A stretch of DNA of 54,255 nucleotides from Acetivibrio sp. MSJd-27 (GCF_018918095.1 NZ_JAHLPV010000015.1:1-54255), one strand, 5' to 3'. Positions 17,694 to 27,466 are shown, numbered from the stretch's first letter. Translations and numbers: made by a program. The notes: generated by a model from the sequence alone, not told the origin.

Positions 17694-17723
17694 TTATATA
17701 AAATGAATTTGGAGGTGCTAGAT

Positions 17724-18656
17724 ATGGCAAAAATTTATGGAAGTTTAACCGATTTAATTGGAAAGACACCTTTGTTAGAACTGAAAAATTATAGCAAGAG
17801 TCAGGACCTTTCCGGTAAGATTATTGCCAAACTGGAATATTTTAATCCGGCGGGAAGTGTAAAGGACCGTGTCGCAAAGGCGATGATTGAAGATGCTGAG
17901 GCAAAGGGTGTATTAAAGAAAGATTCTGTCATTATTGAGCCGACCAGTGGAAATACGGGAATTGGGCTGGCTTCGGTGGCCGCGGCGAGAGGATACCGTA
18001 TCATTATAACGATGCCTGAAACAATGAGCATTGAGCGCAGAAAACTGATTAAAGGCTATGGTGCCGAAATTGTTTTGACCGATGGATCGAAAGGGATGAA
18101 GGGAGCCATTGAAAAGGCAGAAGAATTGGCCAGAGAGATTCCCAATGCATTTATTCCCGGCCAGTTTGTAAATCCTGCAAACCCGCAGATCCATAAGCAG
18201 ACAACAGGGCCTGAAATCTGGGAAGACACAGATGGGGAAGTGGATATTTTTGTGGCTGGAATCGGCACAGGCGGTACCATCTCTGGCACCGGAGAATATT
18301 TAAAATCCCGTAAGCCGGAAGTTAAAATTGTCGGTGTGGAACCAGCAAGTTCACCGGTATTGACAGAGGGAAAAGCAGGGCCGCACAAAATTCAGGGAAT
18401 TGGAGCAGGTTTTGTGCCGGACACTTTAAACACTTCCGTCTATGATGAAATCGTGACTGTTGAAAATGAAAATGCATTTTTAACGGCGAAAGAACTTGCC
18501 AAACGGGAAGGGCTTTTGGTCGGGATTTCTTCAGGAGCTGCGCTTTGGGTCGCCACAGACATTGCGAAACGCCATGAAAATGTTGGCAAAACCATTGTAG
18601 TTTTGCTTCCAGATACCGGAGAGAGATATCTTTCTACACCTTTGTTTGAAGGGTAA
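17724..18656 (+). CDS. cysK: Cysteine synthase (O-acetylserine sulfhydrylase) A
   Basis: PLP enzyme that makes cysteine from O-acetylserine and sulfide. The 310-residue length is typical. The PLP lysine is K47 in NPAGSVKDR, the substrate loop is TSGNTG at 74-79, and the phosphate-binding glycine loop is [10 protein letters not shown]. The start ATG 17724 has GGAGGTG eight bases upstream. It has its own consensus promoter and lies divergent from the CymR-like regulator, with which CysK also interacts physically in Bacillus. Confidence 0.95.
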   Translation: MAKIYGSLTDLIGKTPLLELKNYSKSQDLSGKIIAKLEYFNPAGSVKDRVAKAMIEDAEAKGVLKKDSVIIEPTSGNTGIGLASVAAARGYRIIITMPETMSIERRKLIKGYGAEIVLTDGSKGMKGAIEKAEELAREIPNAFIPGQFVNPANPQIHKQTTGPEIWEDTDGEVDIFVAGIGTGGTISGTGEYLKSRKPEVKIVGVEPASSPVLTEGKAGPHKIQGIGAGFVPDTLNTSVYDEIVTVENENAFLTAKELAKREGLLVGISSGAALWVATDIAKRHENVGKTIVVLLPDTGERYLSTPLFEG

Positions 18657-18863
18657 AAGGGAGAGGGGGTTCTGAAGAAGTATTCTCAAAAACATAAGTG
18701 CTGGCTCCTATTATTTTAGTACACTATATTCTGCTAGAGGCTTATAAATGTTTCCAGTCTGCTCAAAGAACCACATCAGGAAATAGAAGTGATTACAAGA
18801 GTTGGGCTATATATAGATTTATTTATGTGAAGTCTTACTCTGCCAAGTGTTAACTATATAATG

Positions 18864-18904
18864 AAAAAGCGTGCCGTCTGTATCAGGCTTATAGCACGCT
18901 TTTT
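18864..18904 (+). terminator. Rho-independent terminator downstream of cysK
   Basis: AAAAAGCGTGC (18864-18874) pairs with GCACGCTTTTT (18894-18904). It lies about 210 bases after the cysK stop, so cysK may have a long 3' end or the hairpin may terminate a small RNA. Confidence 0.75.
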
Positions 18905-18970
18905 CCATATTCGGATGCAATAATCAAAAAATTTCTTTTTTCATTATTCTATAAAGTGTTTTACCTTGTT

Positions 18971-19043
18971 CTTCACAGAATTATGTGAATGCATATTTCA
19001 AAAAATAACGAGCTTGTATTTTTCGAAACGAAAAAACTTTTTC
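18971..19043 (+). repeat. R1 dispersed repeat, copy A (degenerate)
   Basis: The copy aligns with other R1 elements through GCATATTTCAAAAAATA in its middle and CGAAACGAAAAAACTTTTT at its end. The front hairpin is replaced by a shorter one (CACA/TGTG). Confidence 0.5.
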
Positions 19044-19052
19044 ATTTTATAT

Positions 19053-19081
19053 TCGACATCACAAGCATTTTGTATTATAAT
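19053..19081 (+). promoter_or_regulatory. Promoter of the secreted-protein gene, overlapping a Spo0A-box-like site
   Basis: TCGACA (19053-19058) and TATAAT (19076-19081) are 17 bases apart. The -35 overlaps TTCGACA (19052-19058), the complement of the Spo0A box core TGTCGAA; Spo0A-activated sigma-A promoters carry boxes in this position. Confidence 0.5.
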
Positions 19082-19171
19082 AAAACTGTTAAAATATTTT
19101 GATTTTGAATTGATAGGTTACAGCGCTTTTTATTGAATTGCTTTTTATGGAACTAGGAAGGAGAGAATGCT

Positions 19172-20137
19172 TTGAGAAAGCTGATGGTTATCTTGCTGGT
19201 ATTATCTATGTGCATCCCCGTGCGCATTTTTAGTGCTTCAAATATTTCTGCTAAAATTTTGTCCAGTGTTATCCTGGAGGATGGAAGTCAGTTTGCATCG
19301 GTAAGCGTTGCCGTTTCGCAGGGAACATCTGATGTTACCCTTCTTGTAATAGGAGATTCAGATAACGGCGAAAGCCAAAAATTTTCTTTTGCACATGCCG
19401 GCAAAATGGTAGAAGGATATATCTATTATATGGAACAGGCGCAGGTGACCGGCGAAAAAATATTTTCTATTCCCATAGAAATGCCTAAAACAATGGTAGA
19501 TTTAGAGAATTGTATTTATGTGATTTCCGGTAGTAATGCAGTAAAAGCCTCGAAAGTGATAGAAAATGAAATGAAAAGTCTCACGGTGAGGATTGGGCAG
19601 AATGGAAAAATTCGCACAGCAGGTGACGATATTGCCGACGGAACGGTTCTATCGCTTCCTGCGGGCAGTATTGTCAGCTTTGAAATCATTCCTGACCGGG
19701 GATATGTTACGGACGGCGTTTCTCTAAACGGCAGTTTAACCGTCAACATTTCAAGCCAGTACACCACTCCGCCGATCCAGAGCGATACGGTTGTAGCCTT
19801 TAGCTTCCGGGCGAAGAATGATGGGCGGCCGCTTGACTATCCAGCAGTTCAGAAGGGAGAAAGGATCGCTTTGTACCGGCAGATGGATCGCTATACCCCA
19901 GCGGGATATCGGCTTATAGAATATGGCCTGGTTTATTCCCCTGACGACAGTCAGCCGGAACTGCAAAAAAAGAATTGTTTTTCTATCCTTACAGATATCA
20001 ATCCTGTCTTTAAAACAGAGCTTCGATTACCGCAGATACCTGCTGTGAAAGATATGAAGAGGAAGAATTGCAGCAGGCCTTATGCAGTTTACTACGTGCT
20101 CGAAAAACAGCAAGTTAAAATTGTTTATGGTCAATAA
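19172..20137 (+). CDS. Secreted protein of unknown function
   Basis: The 321-residue protein has a signal peptide (about 1-22, ending in RIFSAS). The rest is beta-rich with no membrane helix. A segment near residues 140-190 (PAGSIVSFEIIPDRGYVTDG) resembles the bacterial repeat domains found in Gram-positive surface proteins. The start is TTG with a GGAAGGAGAG site; the nearby ATG is out of frame. It is a single-gene unit with its own promoter, flanked by R1 and R2 repeats. Function is not known. Confidence 0.75.
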   Translation: MRKLMVILLVLSMCIPVRIFSASNISAKILSSVILEDGSQFASVSVAVSQGTSDVTLLVIGDSDNGESQKFSFAHAGKMVEGYIYYMEQAQVTGEKIFSIPIEMPKTMVDLENCIYVISGSNAVKASKVIENEMKSLTVRIGQNGKIRTAGDDIADGTVLSLPAGSIVSFEIIPDRGYVTDGVSLNGSLTVNISSQYTTPPIQSDTVVAFSFRAKNDGRPLDYPAVQKGERIALYRQMDRYTPAGYRLIEYGLVYSPDDSQPELQKKNCFSILTDINPVFKTELRLPQIPAVKDMKRKNCSRPYAVYYVLEKQQVKIVYGQ

Positions 20138-20156
20138 AAGCAAATAAAAACCTTAT

Positions 20157-20254
20157 AAACCTTTGAGGCATTGAAGGTACCAAGAGTTCTGGAGAATGAT
20201 TGAATCACAATACCGCGGCGAAACACATTTCGCCGTCTCTGCTGTTGTGGTATA
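20157..20254 (+). repeat. R2 dispersed structured repeat, copy 2
   Basis: The element matches 6028-6122. The outer pairing CACAA/TTGTG is kept, while the inner hairpin changes to CGGCGAAA/TTTCGCCG with a different loop, so the pairing is retained although the bases differ. It begins 20 bases after the stop of the secreted-protein gene and sits before the convergent acetyltransferase gene. Confidence 0.65.
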
Positions 20255-20269
20255 AACGAAAAAAGATTT

Positions 20270-20794
20270 TTAAGGCGTTTTTGATTCCGGGACTTCAATT
20301 TCATAAATTTCTTCTTCAAGAATTCTATTATCCGGCGTTTTAACTTCTTTGTAAGCCGTTACCAATTTTCCTCCATAGAAAAGAGCAATTTTTTTGCTTG
20401 GAATATTTCTTCTGTCAACGGGGTAGCACAATTTTTTTATTCCTAAATGTTCGGCGTATTTTAGAATACCTCCGATAGCTTCTCTGCCGTAATGATTTCC
20501 GTGAGCCTCGATCTTTGACCAAATGCCGAGTTCAGGTATTTTATCCCTCAAATGATGCAATCCGACCAATCCAATAAATTCTTGGCTTGTTTTCAGTGTG
20601 ATTGCATAAACGTAATCGGTATTGTTTTTCCTCTGTTCGATAAATTTTTGTACAATCTCACGAGTTTCACTGATATCCTTTGGTACGCCCGGAAACATAT
20701 AGGTAATGACTTTCTCATTAAAATATTTGAATATGTATTTTGTATGCTCCTCATATACGGGGCTCAATAATAATCTGTTTGTTTCTATATTCAT
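20270..20794 (-). CDS. GNAT-family N-acetyltransferase (RimJ/RimL type)
   Basis: The 174-residue protein begins NIETNRLLLSP, the usual start of RimJ/RimL-like acetyltransferases. The acetyl-CoA binding region has HGNHYGREAIGGILKYA at about 97-113 and conserved Asn (NIPSKK) near 135. Such enzymes acetylate amino groups of proteins or small molecules; the target is unknown. A good AGGAG site precedes the ATG. The gene is alone, convergent with the secreted-protein gene. Confidence 0.85.
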   Translation of the reverse strand: MNIETNRLLLSPVYEEHTKYIFKYFNEKVITYMFPGVPKDISETREIVQKFIEQRKNNTDYVYAITLKTSQEFIGLVGLHHLRDKIPELGIWSKIEAHGNHYGREAIGGILKYAEHLGIKKLCYPVDRRNIPSKKIALFYGGKLVTAYKEVKTPDNRILEEEIYEIEVPESKTP

Positions 20795-21206
20795 GGTGTA
20801 TTCTCCTAAATAAAATAATCCGGAGCTGTCCCTGATTCTGTAGAAAGACCAGGCAAGGGGAAAAGGAATGATATGGTAAGATGGTTTGTCAACTATTTTT
20901 TGTTACTATATCATAGTTTTTATGGCAAATCAAGCCTTAACTCGTCAGACAGTCAGCCACGAATGAATCATCCTTCCATTCCGCCATCTGCCTGCATATC
21001 ATCCATTATTGTCAGTTGCTGCAGTTGACAGTTAAAATTTCGATAATGCTGGCAGTACAAATCGGCGTTTGAACTTCCTGTGGATTGGACTCTCTTAACC
21101 AATCAGACATATGGATTATATTGCTTTTGCGGTACAATAAAAAGGGTAATGTCTGATATATATTGTAACAAAATTATGAACTTTCCAAAAATCGGCATCC
21201 AACCTC

Positions 21207-21234
21207 TTGACATCTTAAAAAAGTGTGCTAAAAT
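21207..21234 (+). promoter_or_regulatory. htpG promoter
   Basis: TTGACA (21207-21212) and TAAAAT (21229-21234) are 16 bases apart, directly before the CIRCE operator. Confidence 0.75.
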
Positions 21235-21239
21235 AAATG

Positions 21240-21266
21240 TTAGCACTCGATGGAAGAGAGTGCTAA
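21240..21266. promoter_or_regulatory. CIRCE operator (HrcA binding site)
   Basis: TTAGCACTC (21240-21248) and GAGTGCTAA (21258-21266) flank nine bases, an exact match to the CIRCE consensus. HrcA repression of htpG is implied; in Bacillus htpG is not an HrcA target, so this is a Clostridia-type arrangement. Confidence 0.95.
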
Positions 21267-21292
21267 CAAAAGAAAAATCGGAGGATGATATT

Positions 21293-23185
21293 GTGGCAAA
21301 GAAAAAATTCAAATCAGAATCAAAGCGGTTGCTGGACTTGATGATCAATTCCATCTATACCCACAAAGAGATTTTTTTAAGAGAGCTCATTTCCAATGCG
21401 AATGACGCGATAGACAAGCTGTATTACTTATCCCTGAAGGATGAGAATATCACATTCAACAGGGATAATTTTTATATCCGTCTGACGCCGGACAAAGAGG
21501 CAAGAACCCTGACCATCACAGATACCGGAATCGGCATGAGTAGGGAGGAGCTGGAGGATAACCTGGGAACGATTGCAAAAAGCGGTTCCTTTGCATTTAA
21601 AAAGGAAAACGACATGGAACAGGATGTGGACATTATCGGCCAGTTTGGTGTCGGTTTTTATTCCGCTTTCATGGTGGCGGATTGTGTCACCGTGAAATCG
21701 AAAGCTTACGGTAGTGAAGAAGCTTACGTCTGGACTTCCAAGGGTGCTGACGGCTATGAAATTGACACCTGTGACAAGGCGGAAACCGGAACGGAAATCA
21801 TTCTTTACCTGAAAGCCGATACCGAAGATGAGCATTACAGCGAATTCTTGGAAACCTATCGTCTTTCCGAATTGGTAAAGAAATATTCCGATTATATCAA
21901 GTATCCTATCAAGATGCTGACGGAAAAGAGCCGCCCGAAGGAAGGCACAGCGGAAGAGGGTAAAACGCCGGAATACGAGACTTACTACGAGGATGAAACC
22001 TTAAATAGCATGATTCCCATCTGGCGCAAAAATAAAAATGAACTGAAACAGGAAGATTATGATCAATTCTATCAGGATAAATTCCATGATTTTGAAAAGC
22101 CGCTGAAAACGATTCACACAAGTGCGGACGGAGCAGTGAGCTATACCGCTTTGCTGTTTCTGCCGGCGAGAGCACCCTATGATTACTATACCAAGGAATT
22201 TCAGCGGGGCTTGCAGCTTTATTCCAACGGAGTGCTGATCATGGATAAGTGTGCGGATTTGCTGCCGGACTATTTCGGTTTTGTGAAAGGACTGGTGGAT
22301 TCGGCAGATTTGTCTTTAAATATTTCAAGGGAGATGCTGCAGCATGACCGCCAGCTGAAAACGATCGCCGCTCACATCAAAAAGAAAATCAAAAATGAGC
22401 TTTTAAACATGTTAAACAACGACAGAGCGAATTATGAAAAATTGTATGAAAGCTTTGGGCGTCCTTTGAAATTCGGCGTGTATGACAACTTTGGAATGGA
22501 AAAAGATTTTCTGAAGGATTTGATTTTGTTTTATTCTTCTTCCGAAAAGAAGTTGGTTTCTCTGGATGAGTATGCGAAACGCATGAAAGAGGAGCAGAAA
22601 TATATTTACTATGCCTGCGGTGAGGATACTGCCAAAATAGATAAACTGCCTCAGACAGAACTGGTCAAGGAAAAAGGATATGAAATTCTCTATCTGACGG
22701 AAGATGTGGATGAATTTGTGATAAAAATTCTCGGCAGTTATGAGGAGAAAGAATTTAAATCTGTTTCCGCAAGCGATTTAGGTTTGAAAAGCGAAGAGGA
22801 AGCTAAGGCGGAAAAGGAAACAAAGGAAGAGAACAAAGACTTATTTGATTTCATGAAAGAGGCCCTGGGGGATAAGGTAAAAGAAGTGAAGGCTTCCACC
22901 CGCTTAAAATCTCATCCGGTCTGCATCTCCAGCGTTGGGGAGGTATCTCTTGAAATGGAAAAGGTCTTGAACGCAATGCCGAACAATCAAAAAATCCATG
23001 CGGATCGAGCCTTGGAAATCAACATCAGTCATCCTGTTTTTGAAACGATAAAAACGCTTTATCAGACCGATAAAGAAAAATTGAAAAAGTATACCGGGGT
23101 TCTCTATGACAGTGCTCTGCTAATTGAAGGACTTCCAATTGAAGACCCCGTAGCGTTTTCTAACCATGTCTGCGATTTGATTTAA
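21293..23185 (+). CDS. htpG: Chaperone protein HtpG (Hsp90)
   Basis: ATP-dependent cytosolic chaperone of the GHKL family. The N-terminal ATPase shows [19 protein letters not shown] and [11 protein letters not shown]. The middle domain and C-terminal dimerisation domain are complete, giving 630 residues, normal for HtpG. The start is GTG 21293 with GGAGG eight bases upstream; an open frame continues 213 bases further but runs through the promoter and CIRCE. A stretch of charged residues ([16 protein letters not shown]) near residue 500 is a linker. Regulation by HrcA is expected from CIRCE. Confidence 0.97.
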   Translation: MAKKKFKSESKRLLDLMINSIYTHKEIFLRELISNANDAIDKLYYLSLKDENITFNRDNFYIRLTPDKEARTLTITDTGIGMSREELEDNLGTIAKSGSFAFKKENDMEQDVDIIGQFGVGFYSAFMVADCVTVKSKAYGSEEAYVWTSKGADGYEIDTCDKAETGTEIILYLKADTEDEHYSEFLETYRLSELVKKYSDYIKYPIKMLTEKSRPKEGTAEEGKTPEYETYYEDETLNSMIPIWRKNKNELKQEDYDQFYQDKFHDFEKPLKTIHTSADGAVSYTALLFLPARAPYDYYTKEFQRGLQLYSNGVLIMDKCADLLPDYFGFVKGLVDSADLSLNISREMLQHDRQLKTIAAHIKKKIKNELLNMLNNDRANYEKLYESFGRPLKFGVYDNFGMEKDFLKDLILFYSSSEKKLVSLDEYAKRMKEEQKYIYYACGEDTAKIDKLPQTELVKEKGYEILYLTEDVDEFVIKILGSYEEKEFKSVSASDLGLKSEEEAKAEKETKEENKDLFDFMKEALGDKVKEVKASTRLKSHPVCISSVGEVSLEMEKVLNAMPNNQKIHADRALEINISHPVFETIKTLYQTDKEKLKKYTGVLYDSALLIEGLPIEDPVAFSNHVCDLI

Positions 23186-23189
23186 CCGG

Positions 23190-23220
23190 AAAAATGCCGT
23201 CTGTAAAGGCGGCATTTTTT
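23190..23220 (+). terminator. Rho-independent terminator after htpG
   Basis: AAAAATGCCG pairs with CGGCATTTTT around a short loop and ends in a T-run. Confidence 0.9.
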
Positions 23221-23243
23221 CTTTAAAAAATTTCAATTTTTTA

Positions 23244-23272
23244 TTGACAACAAAAGAAATATAGTATATAAT
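23244..23272 (+). promoter_or_regulatory. tRNA-Thr promoter, consensus
   Basis: TTGACA (23244-23249) and TATAAT (23267-23272) with a 17-base spacer, 24 bases before the mature tRNA. Confidence 0.85.
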
Positions 23273-23296
23273 TATATACAGTTGTTAACACAGTAT

Positions 23297-23372
<76 letters not shown>

Positions 23373-23373
23373 G

Positions 23374-23405
23374 AAAAAGGCTTGTCATTTTGACAGGTCT
23401 TTTTT
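23374..23405 (+). terminator. Terminator after tRNA-Thr, merging into R1 copy B
   Basis: AAAAAGGCTTGTC (23374-23386) pairs with GACAGGTCTTTTT (23392-23404), with two wobbles. Its T-run is also the first part of the R1 repeat. Confidence 0.75.
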
Positions 23406-23504
23406 ATAACATAGGAAATTGCGCGGGATCGTGCGCAATTGCATGTTTCAAAAAACAGCGTGCGAAGCGCGGCTGCGTTTTTCGGAATGAAAAACTTTTT
23501 TATA
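23401..23504 (+). repeat. R1 dispersed repeat, copy B (most complete)
   Basis: The unit runs from TTTTTATAACATAGGAAATT to GAATGAAAAACTTTTTTATA. It contains a front hairpin AATTGCGC/GCGCAATT, the conserved block GCATGTTTCAAAAAACA, a variable GC-rich middle and a conserved end. It lies directly between tRNA-Thr and the Nudix gene. Confidence 0.75.
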
Positions 23505-23544
23505 AATTTTATAAAAATTTATTTCAAGGAAACGGGGATTCTGT

Positions 23545-24000
23545 ATGCATACAGCGGAAAAAACAATCTTTGCAAATATGTGTATGGTTTATGATAACAA
23601 TGGAAGAGTATTGGTTCAGAAACGCGTCAAATCAGATTGGTCCGGCATTGCTTTTCCGGGTGGTCATGTGGAAAAGGATGAGCCGTTTACGGATGCTGTT
23701 ATTCGGGAAGTATTTGAAGAGACTGGTCTTACCATATCAATACCCCAACTATGTGGAGTGAAGGATTGGTTTCGAGAAGACGGCACCAGATATGTTGTCC
23801 ATCTGTACAAAACGAATCAATTTCACGGCATCCTTACTCCATCCCATGAAGGGGAGGTGTTTTGGGTGAACAGGAAAGATTTATCCAAGATGGAATTAGC
23901 GAGCGGCATGGAGAGCACCCTGAAAATATTTCTTGACGAAAAGCTTAGCGAACAATTTGTTTATAAAAAAGACGGAGAGTGGCTTGAAATATTAAAATAG
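23545..24000 (+). CDS. Nudix hydrolase, 8-oxo-dGTP diphosphatase-like
   Basis: The Nudix box GX5EX7REUXEEXGU is fully present at residues 40-62 (G40, E46, R54-E55, E58-E59, G61). The 151-residue size and the FPGGHVE start of the box fit MutT/YtkD-like enzymes that clean the nucleotide pool. The ATG is preceded by AAGGAAACGGGG. R1 copy B ends 40 bases upstream, so the repeat may lie in its 5' leader. A strong bidirectional terminator follows. Confidence 0.88.
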   Translation: MHTAEKTIFANMCMVYDNNGRVLVQKRVKSDWSGIAFPGGHVEKDEPFTDAVIREVFEETGLTISIPQLCGVKDWFREDGTRYVVHLYKTNQFHGILTPSHEGEVFWVNRKDLSKMELASGMESTLKIFLDEKLSEQFVYKKDGEWLEILK

Positions 24001-24038
24001 CGGTATTGCTTACTCCAAAAAAGTACGTTTATCCTAGA

Positions 24039-24077
24039 ACAATGGGCATGGAATCATCAAAATTCCATGCCCATTGT
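24039..24077. terminator. Bidirectional terminator between the Nudix gene and argH
   Basis: Arms 24039-24054 and 24062-24077 are perfectly complementary over 16 bp around a seven-base loop. Convergent genes end on both sides. Confidence 0.85.
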
Positions 24078-24105
24078 TTGCTTTTACAGTCTGATAACAA
24101 ATGAA

Positions 24106-25494
24106 TTAATTTTCTAAAAATGCTTTTGCATTTTTCAGGCATATTTTCATAGCTTCTTTTGCGGGGCCGCCGTAAACCTTTCTCTCATTGACACAAGTCT
24201 CCAGAGAAATTGCCTCGTAAAAATCCTCCTTTATGTTTCCAAAGAACTCTTTCAGCTTTTCCAATGGGATTTCTTCCAGAGATATATTGTTCTGAATGGA
24301 GTAGGCAACCATTTTGCCGATGATTTCATGCGCGTCCCGGAAGGGAATACCGTTTTTTACAAGATAGTCCGCAGCGTCTGTAGCGTTGGTAAATCCTTTT
24401 TTGGCGCCTTCCTTCATAATTTCTTTTCTGAATTTTGCGGTTGCCAGCATTTTTGTAAACACGGGCAGACACATGTTCAGCGTATCCGCAGCATCGAAAA
24501 CGGCTTCTTTATCCTCCTGCATATCCTTGTTATAAGCGAGAGGAAGTCCTTTCATTACGGTGAGCATTGTCATAAGTGAACCATAAACACGTCCTGTCTT
24601 GCCTCGAGTCAGCTCGGCAATATCCGGATTTTTTTTCTGCGGCATAATGCTGGATCCTGTAGAAAAAGCGTCATCTAATTCTACGAATGAAAATTCGTTG
24701 GAGCACCAGAGGATGATCTCTTCGCAAAAGCGGGAAAGATGCATCATAATCATAGAAGCACAGAAGGTGAATTCCACTGCGAAATCCCGATCGGAGACAC
24801 CGTCAATGCTGTTTTCTGTCGCTTCTGCAAAACCGAGTTCCTTTGCGGTGAAGAAGCGATCCAGCTCATAGGTGGTGGAGGCAAGCGCGCCGGAACCGAG
24901 GGGGCAGGTGTCCATGCGGTCATAACAGTCCTGGAGTCTGGAATAATCTCTCCGAAACATTTGAAAATAAGCCATCAGATGATGCGCCAGAGTGATTGGC
25001 TGCGCTTTTTGCAAATGAGTATATCCCGGCATAATGGTATCTATATTGTCAGCAGAAATGTCATAAATCGTTTGAAGCAATTCTTTCACATATTGCATCA
25101 CGGTTTGAATTTCTTTTTTGACATACATTTTAAAGTCCAGTGCAACCTGATCATTCCGGCTTCTTCCGGTGTGAAGCTGTTTGCCTACCGCACCGATACG
25201 CTGTGTTAGAATGGTTTCAATATTCATATGAATATCTTCCGCATCTTCGGAAAAATTGATTTTTCCGTTCTCAATATCCGTAAGAATTTGCTTGAGTTCT
25301 TTCACAATCAATACAGCGTTTTCCGGCGGAATGATATTCTGTTTTCCCAGCATGGAAGCATGGGCAATGCTTCCGGTGATATCCTCTCGGTATAGCCTTT
25401 TATCAAAACGAATAGAGGAATTGTAATCGTTGGCAGCCTGGTCGATTTCTTTGGAAAAACGGCCGCCCCACAGTTTCGAGTTTTCTTTTGCCAT
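24106..25494 (-). CDS. argH: Argininosuccinate lyase
   Basis: Last step of arginine synthesis: argininosuccinate to arginine and fumarate. The protein has 462 residues. The fumarase/aspartase-superfamily signature GSSIMPQKKNP, with the catalytic Ser, is at about residue 280, and the N-terminal LWGGRFSKE motif is intact. The gene lies 58 bases downstream of argG on the same strand, separated by a hairpin, and is probably part of an argGH operon. Confidence 0.97.
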   Translation of the reverse strand: MAKENSKLWGGRFSKEIDQAANDYNSSIRFDKRLYREDITGSIAHASMLGKQNIIPPENAVLIVKELKQILTDIENGKINFSEDAEDIHMNIETILTQRIGAVGKQLHTGRSRNDQVALDFKMYVKKEIQTVMQYVKELLQTIYDISADNIDTIMPGYTHLQKAQPITLAHHLMAYFQMFRRDYSRLQDCYDRMDTCPLGSGALASTTYELDRFFTAKELGFAEATENSIDGVSDRDFAVEFTFCASMIMMHLSRFCEEIILWCSNEFSFVELDDAFSTGSSIMPQKKNPDIAELTRGKTGRVYGSLMTMLTVMKGLPLAYNKDMQEDKEAVFDAADTLNMCLPVFTKMLATAKFRKEIMKEGAKKGFTNATDAADYLVKNGIPFRDAHEIIGKMVAYSIQNNISLEEIPLEKLKEFFGNIKEDFYEAISLETCVNERKVYGGPAKEAMKICLKNAKAFLEN

Positions 25495-25514
25495 GGTTTA
25501 TCCCTTTCTATGCT

Positions 25515-25544
25515 TATGGCATCTACCGGACGATAGATGCCATA
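25515..25544 (-). terminator. Hairpin between argG and argH
   Basis: TATGGCATCTA and TAGATGCCATA are perfect 11-bp arms around eight bases. No T-run follows on the minus strand, so it more likely processes or partially attenuates the argGH transcript than ends it. Confidence 0.55.
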
Positions 25545-25552
25545 TTTGATGT

Positions 25553-26767
25553 TTATTTATTTTCCTTGTTTTTTTCCAGCATCAAAGCGCGCATTTTCAG
25601 CGGCAGGCCGAACAGGTTGATGAAGCCCTCCGCATCCTTATGGTTGTAAACCTCGTCCTCTTCAAAGGTAGCAAAGTCTTCACTGTACAGGGAGTAAGGG
25701 GATTTTGCACCGGCAGGGGTTGCTTTTCCCTTGTAGAGTTTCAGTTTTACGGTTCCTGTGACGGTTTTCTGCGTTTCGTCCACAAAAGCGGAAAGCGCTT
25801 CCCGCAGAGGGGTAAACCAGCAACCGTCATAAACCAGTTCCGCAAATTTGTTTGCGATCTGTTCTTTATAATGCATAGTTTGACGATCTAGACAGAGATA
25901 TTCCAGTTCCTTGTGTGCCGCGTACAGGATCGTTCCACCCGGTGTTTCATACACGCCGCGGGATTTCATGCCGACCAGACGGTTTTCAACGATATCGTCG
26001 ATGCCGACACCGTGCTTGCCGCCCAGCTCATTGAGCTTTTCCACAATTTTGAGCGGGGACAGCTTTTCACCGTTGACAGCAATTGCATTGCCTTTTTCAA
26101 AATCAATCGTAACATATTCCGCATCATTTGGAGCCTTTTCCGGTGTTACCATTAATTGCAGCAATTTATCATACTGGGGTTCATTCCAGGGATCCTCCAG
26201 ATCCATTCCCTCATGGCTTAAGTGCCAGATGTTCCGATCCATGCTGTAATTTTCTTCCTTGGTGACGGGAACCGGAATATTTCTTGCTTTGGCATATTCG
26301 ATTTCTTCTTCCCGGGACTTGATATCCCACATTCTCCAGGGGGCGATGATTTTCAGTTCAGGAGCCAGAGCCTTGATGGTCAATTCAAAACGAACCTGAT
26401 CGTTTCCTTTGCCGGTAGCGCCGTGGCAGATCGCAACAGCTCCTTCTTTTTTCGCAATTTCAACCAGCCGTTTTGCAATGCAGGGACGTGCGTGGGAGGT
26501 ACCCAGCAGATATTTTCCTTCATAGACAGCGCCTGCTTTCACGGTGGGGAATATGTAGTTTTCTACATAGTCTTCTCTTAAGTCTTCAATATATAATTTG
26601 GAAGCGCCGGTTTTTAAAGCTTTTTCCTCCAGCCCTTCGGTTTCTTTTCCCTGGCCCACATCACCGCAGACCGCAATGACCTCATAATCAAAATTTTCTT
26701 TCAGCCACGGAATAATGATGGACGTGTCCAGTCCGCCGGAATAGGCGAGAATAACTTTTTCTTTCAT
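25553..26767 (-). CDS. argG: Argininosuccinate synthase
   Basis: ATP-dependent condensation of citrulline and aspartate. The 404-residue protein starts [16 protein letters not shown], which holds the ATP-pyrophosphatase P-loop (YSGGLDTS), and has the second signature [13 protein letters not shown]. The start ATG has GGAGG ten bases upstream; the longer frame lacks a site. The promoter and an ArgR-like box lie upstream in the region shared with ruvC. Confidence 0.97.
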   Translation of the reverse strand: MKEKVILAYSGGLDTSIIIPWLKENFDYEVIAVCGDVGQGKETEGLEEKALKTGASKLYIEDLREDYVENYIFPTVKAGAVYEGKYLLGTSHARPCIAKRLVEIAKKEGAVAICHGATGKGNDQVRFELTIKALAPELKIIAPWRMWDIKSREEEIEYAKARNIPVPVTKEENYSMDRNIWHLSHEGMDLEDPWNEPQYDKLLQLMVTPEKAPNDAEYVTIDFEKGNAIAVNGEKLSPLKIVEKLNELGGKHGVGIDDIVENRLVGMKSRGVYETPGGTILYAAHKELEYLCLDRQTMHYKEQIANKFAELVYDGCWFTPLREALSAFVDETQKTVTGTVKLKLYKGKATPAGAKSPYSLYSEDFATFEEDEVYNHKDAEGFINLFGLPLKMRALMLEKNKENK

Positions 26768-26848
26768 GTTTGAAATCCTCCAAAATCTATGATATACTAT
26801 ACACGTTATGTGCAGCCGCAAAGGCGGCAGACAATTGTCATTGTTGCT

Positions 26849-26877
26849 ATTATACTCTAACTGGTTAAAAAATTCAA
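26849..26877 (-). promoter_or_regulatory. argG promoter
   Basis: On the minus strand TTGAAT (26877-26872) and TATAAT (26854-26849) are 17 bases apart. The leader between here and argG also contains a small hairpin GCCGC/GCGGC. Confidence 0.7.
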
Positions 26878-26885
26878 GAGGTTTT

Positions 26886-26903
26886 AAGAATAAAAATTCA
26901 TTT
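26886..26903. promoter_or_regulatory. ArgR/AhrC-type ARG box
   Basis: AAGAATAAAAATTCATTT closely matches the ARG-box consensus (TGAATAAAAATTCA) with one main mismatch. It is just upstream of the argG -35. A further palindrome ATTATGCATAAT is at 26913-26924. Confidence 0.55.
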
Positions 26904-26957
26904 CAATTAATAATTATGCATAATAACGAATAATCATACGCTGTTTAAGGAGTTTTT

Positions 26958-27452
26958 ATGAGAATATTGGGGATTGACCCCGGATATGCCATTGTGGGAT
27001 ACGGAGTCATTGAATACGAGGGAAACCGATTTAAAACAATAGACTACGGTAAGATTACAACAACGCCAAAATATACGCTTGCAGAACGTTTGCAGAAAAT
27101 TTATGAAGGTGTTTGCGGAGTCATTAGCATACATAAACCAGAAATGGTTGCGGTGGAAGAATTGTTTTTCAACAATAATGTCACAACGGCAATCGCAGTG
27201 GCACAGGCGAGGGGAGTCGTTCTGCTGGCGTCCTCCCAAAGCGGCAAGCCATTGTATGAATATACGCCCCTGCAGGTGAAACAGGCGGTGGTCGGATATG
27301 GAAGGGCGCAGAAGGAGCAGGTTCAGCAGATGGTAAAGGTTCTTTTGAATTTGGAGAGAATCCCAAAGCCGGACGATGTTGCGGATGCCCTGGCGGTAGC
27401 TGTCTGCCACGCGCATTCCCATCATGTGAACAACCGATTGAATATACGCTGA
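26958..27452 (+). CDS. ruvC: Crossover junction endodeoxyribonuclease RuvC
   Basis: Resolves Holliday junctions in concert with RuvAB. The 164-residue protein has the four acidic active-site residues expected for the family: D7 in [13 protein letters not shown]67 in VAVEELF, D140 and D143 in [11 protein letters not shown]. An AAGGAG site precedes ATG. It is the first gene of ruvCAB and diverges from argG. Confidence 0.97.
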   Translation: MRILGIDPGYAIVGYGVIEYEGNRFKTIDYGKITTTPKYTLAERLQKIYEGVCGVISIHKPEMVAVEELFFNNNVTTAIAVAQARGVVLLASSQSGKPLYEYTPLQVKQAVVGYGRAQKEQVQQMVKVLLNLERIPKPDDVADALAVAVCHAHSHHVNNRLNIR

Positions 27453-27466
27453 ATGGAGGAAAATTC

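Larger units (their letters stand above)
17382..17723. other. Divergent control region of the Rrf2 regulator and cysK
   Basis: This region holds the minus-strand promoter of the regulator and the plus-strand promoter of cysK with an inverted repeat after it. The frame that extends cysK upstream to 17520 has no coding character. Confidence 0.65.
18657..19171. other. Intergenic region with terminator, R1 repeat and promoter
   Basis: No gene is seen. The stretch contains a terminator (18864-18904), a degenerate R1 repeat (18971-19043) and the promoter of the secreted-protein gene. The first 200 bases show nothing recognisable. Confidence 0.65.
20795..21292. other. Control region between the acetyltransferase and htpG
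   Basis: The first 400 bases show no gene or clear structure. The 3' end holds the htpG promoter and CIRCE. The reading frame that extends htpG back to 21080 crosses these signals and is not coding. Confidence 0.6.

Noticed and set aside
17520-17723. Upstream extension of cysK to 17520
   Set aside because: It would include the consensus promoter and repeat; the ATG at 17724 has a full ribosome site and matches the family's start.
21080-21292. Upstream extension of htpG
   Set aside because: It covers the promoter and CIRCE; the GTG at 21293 gives the normal length.
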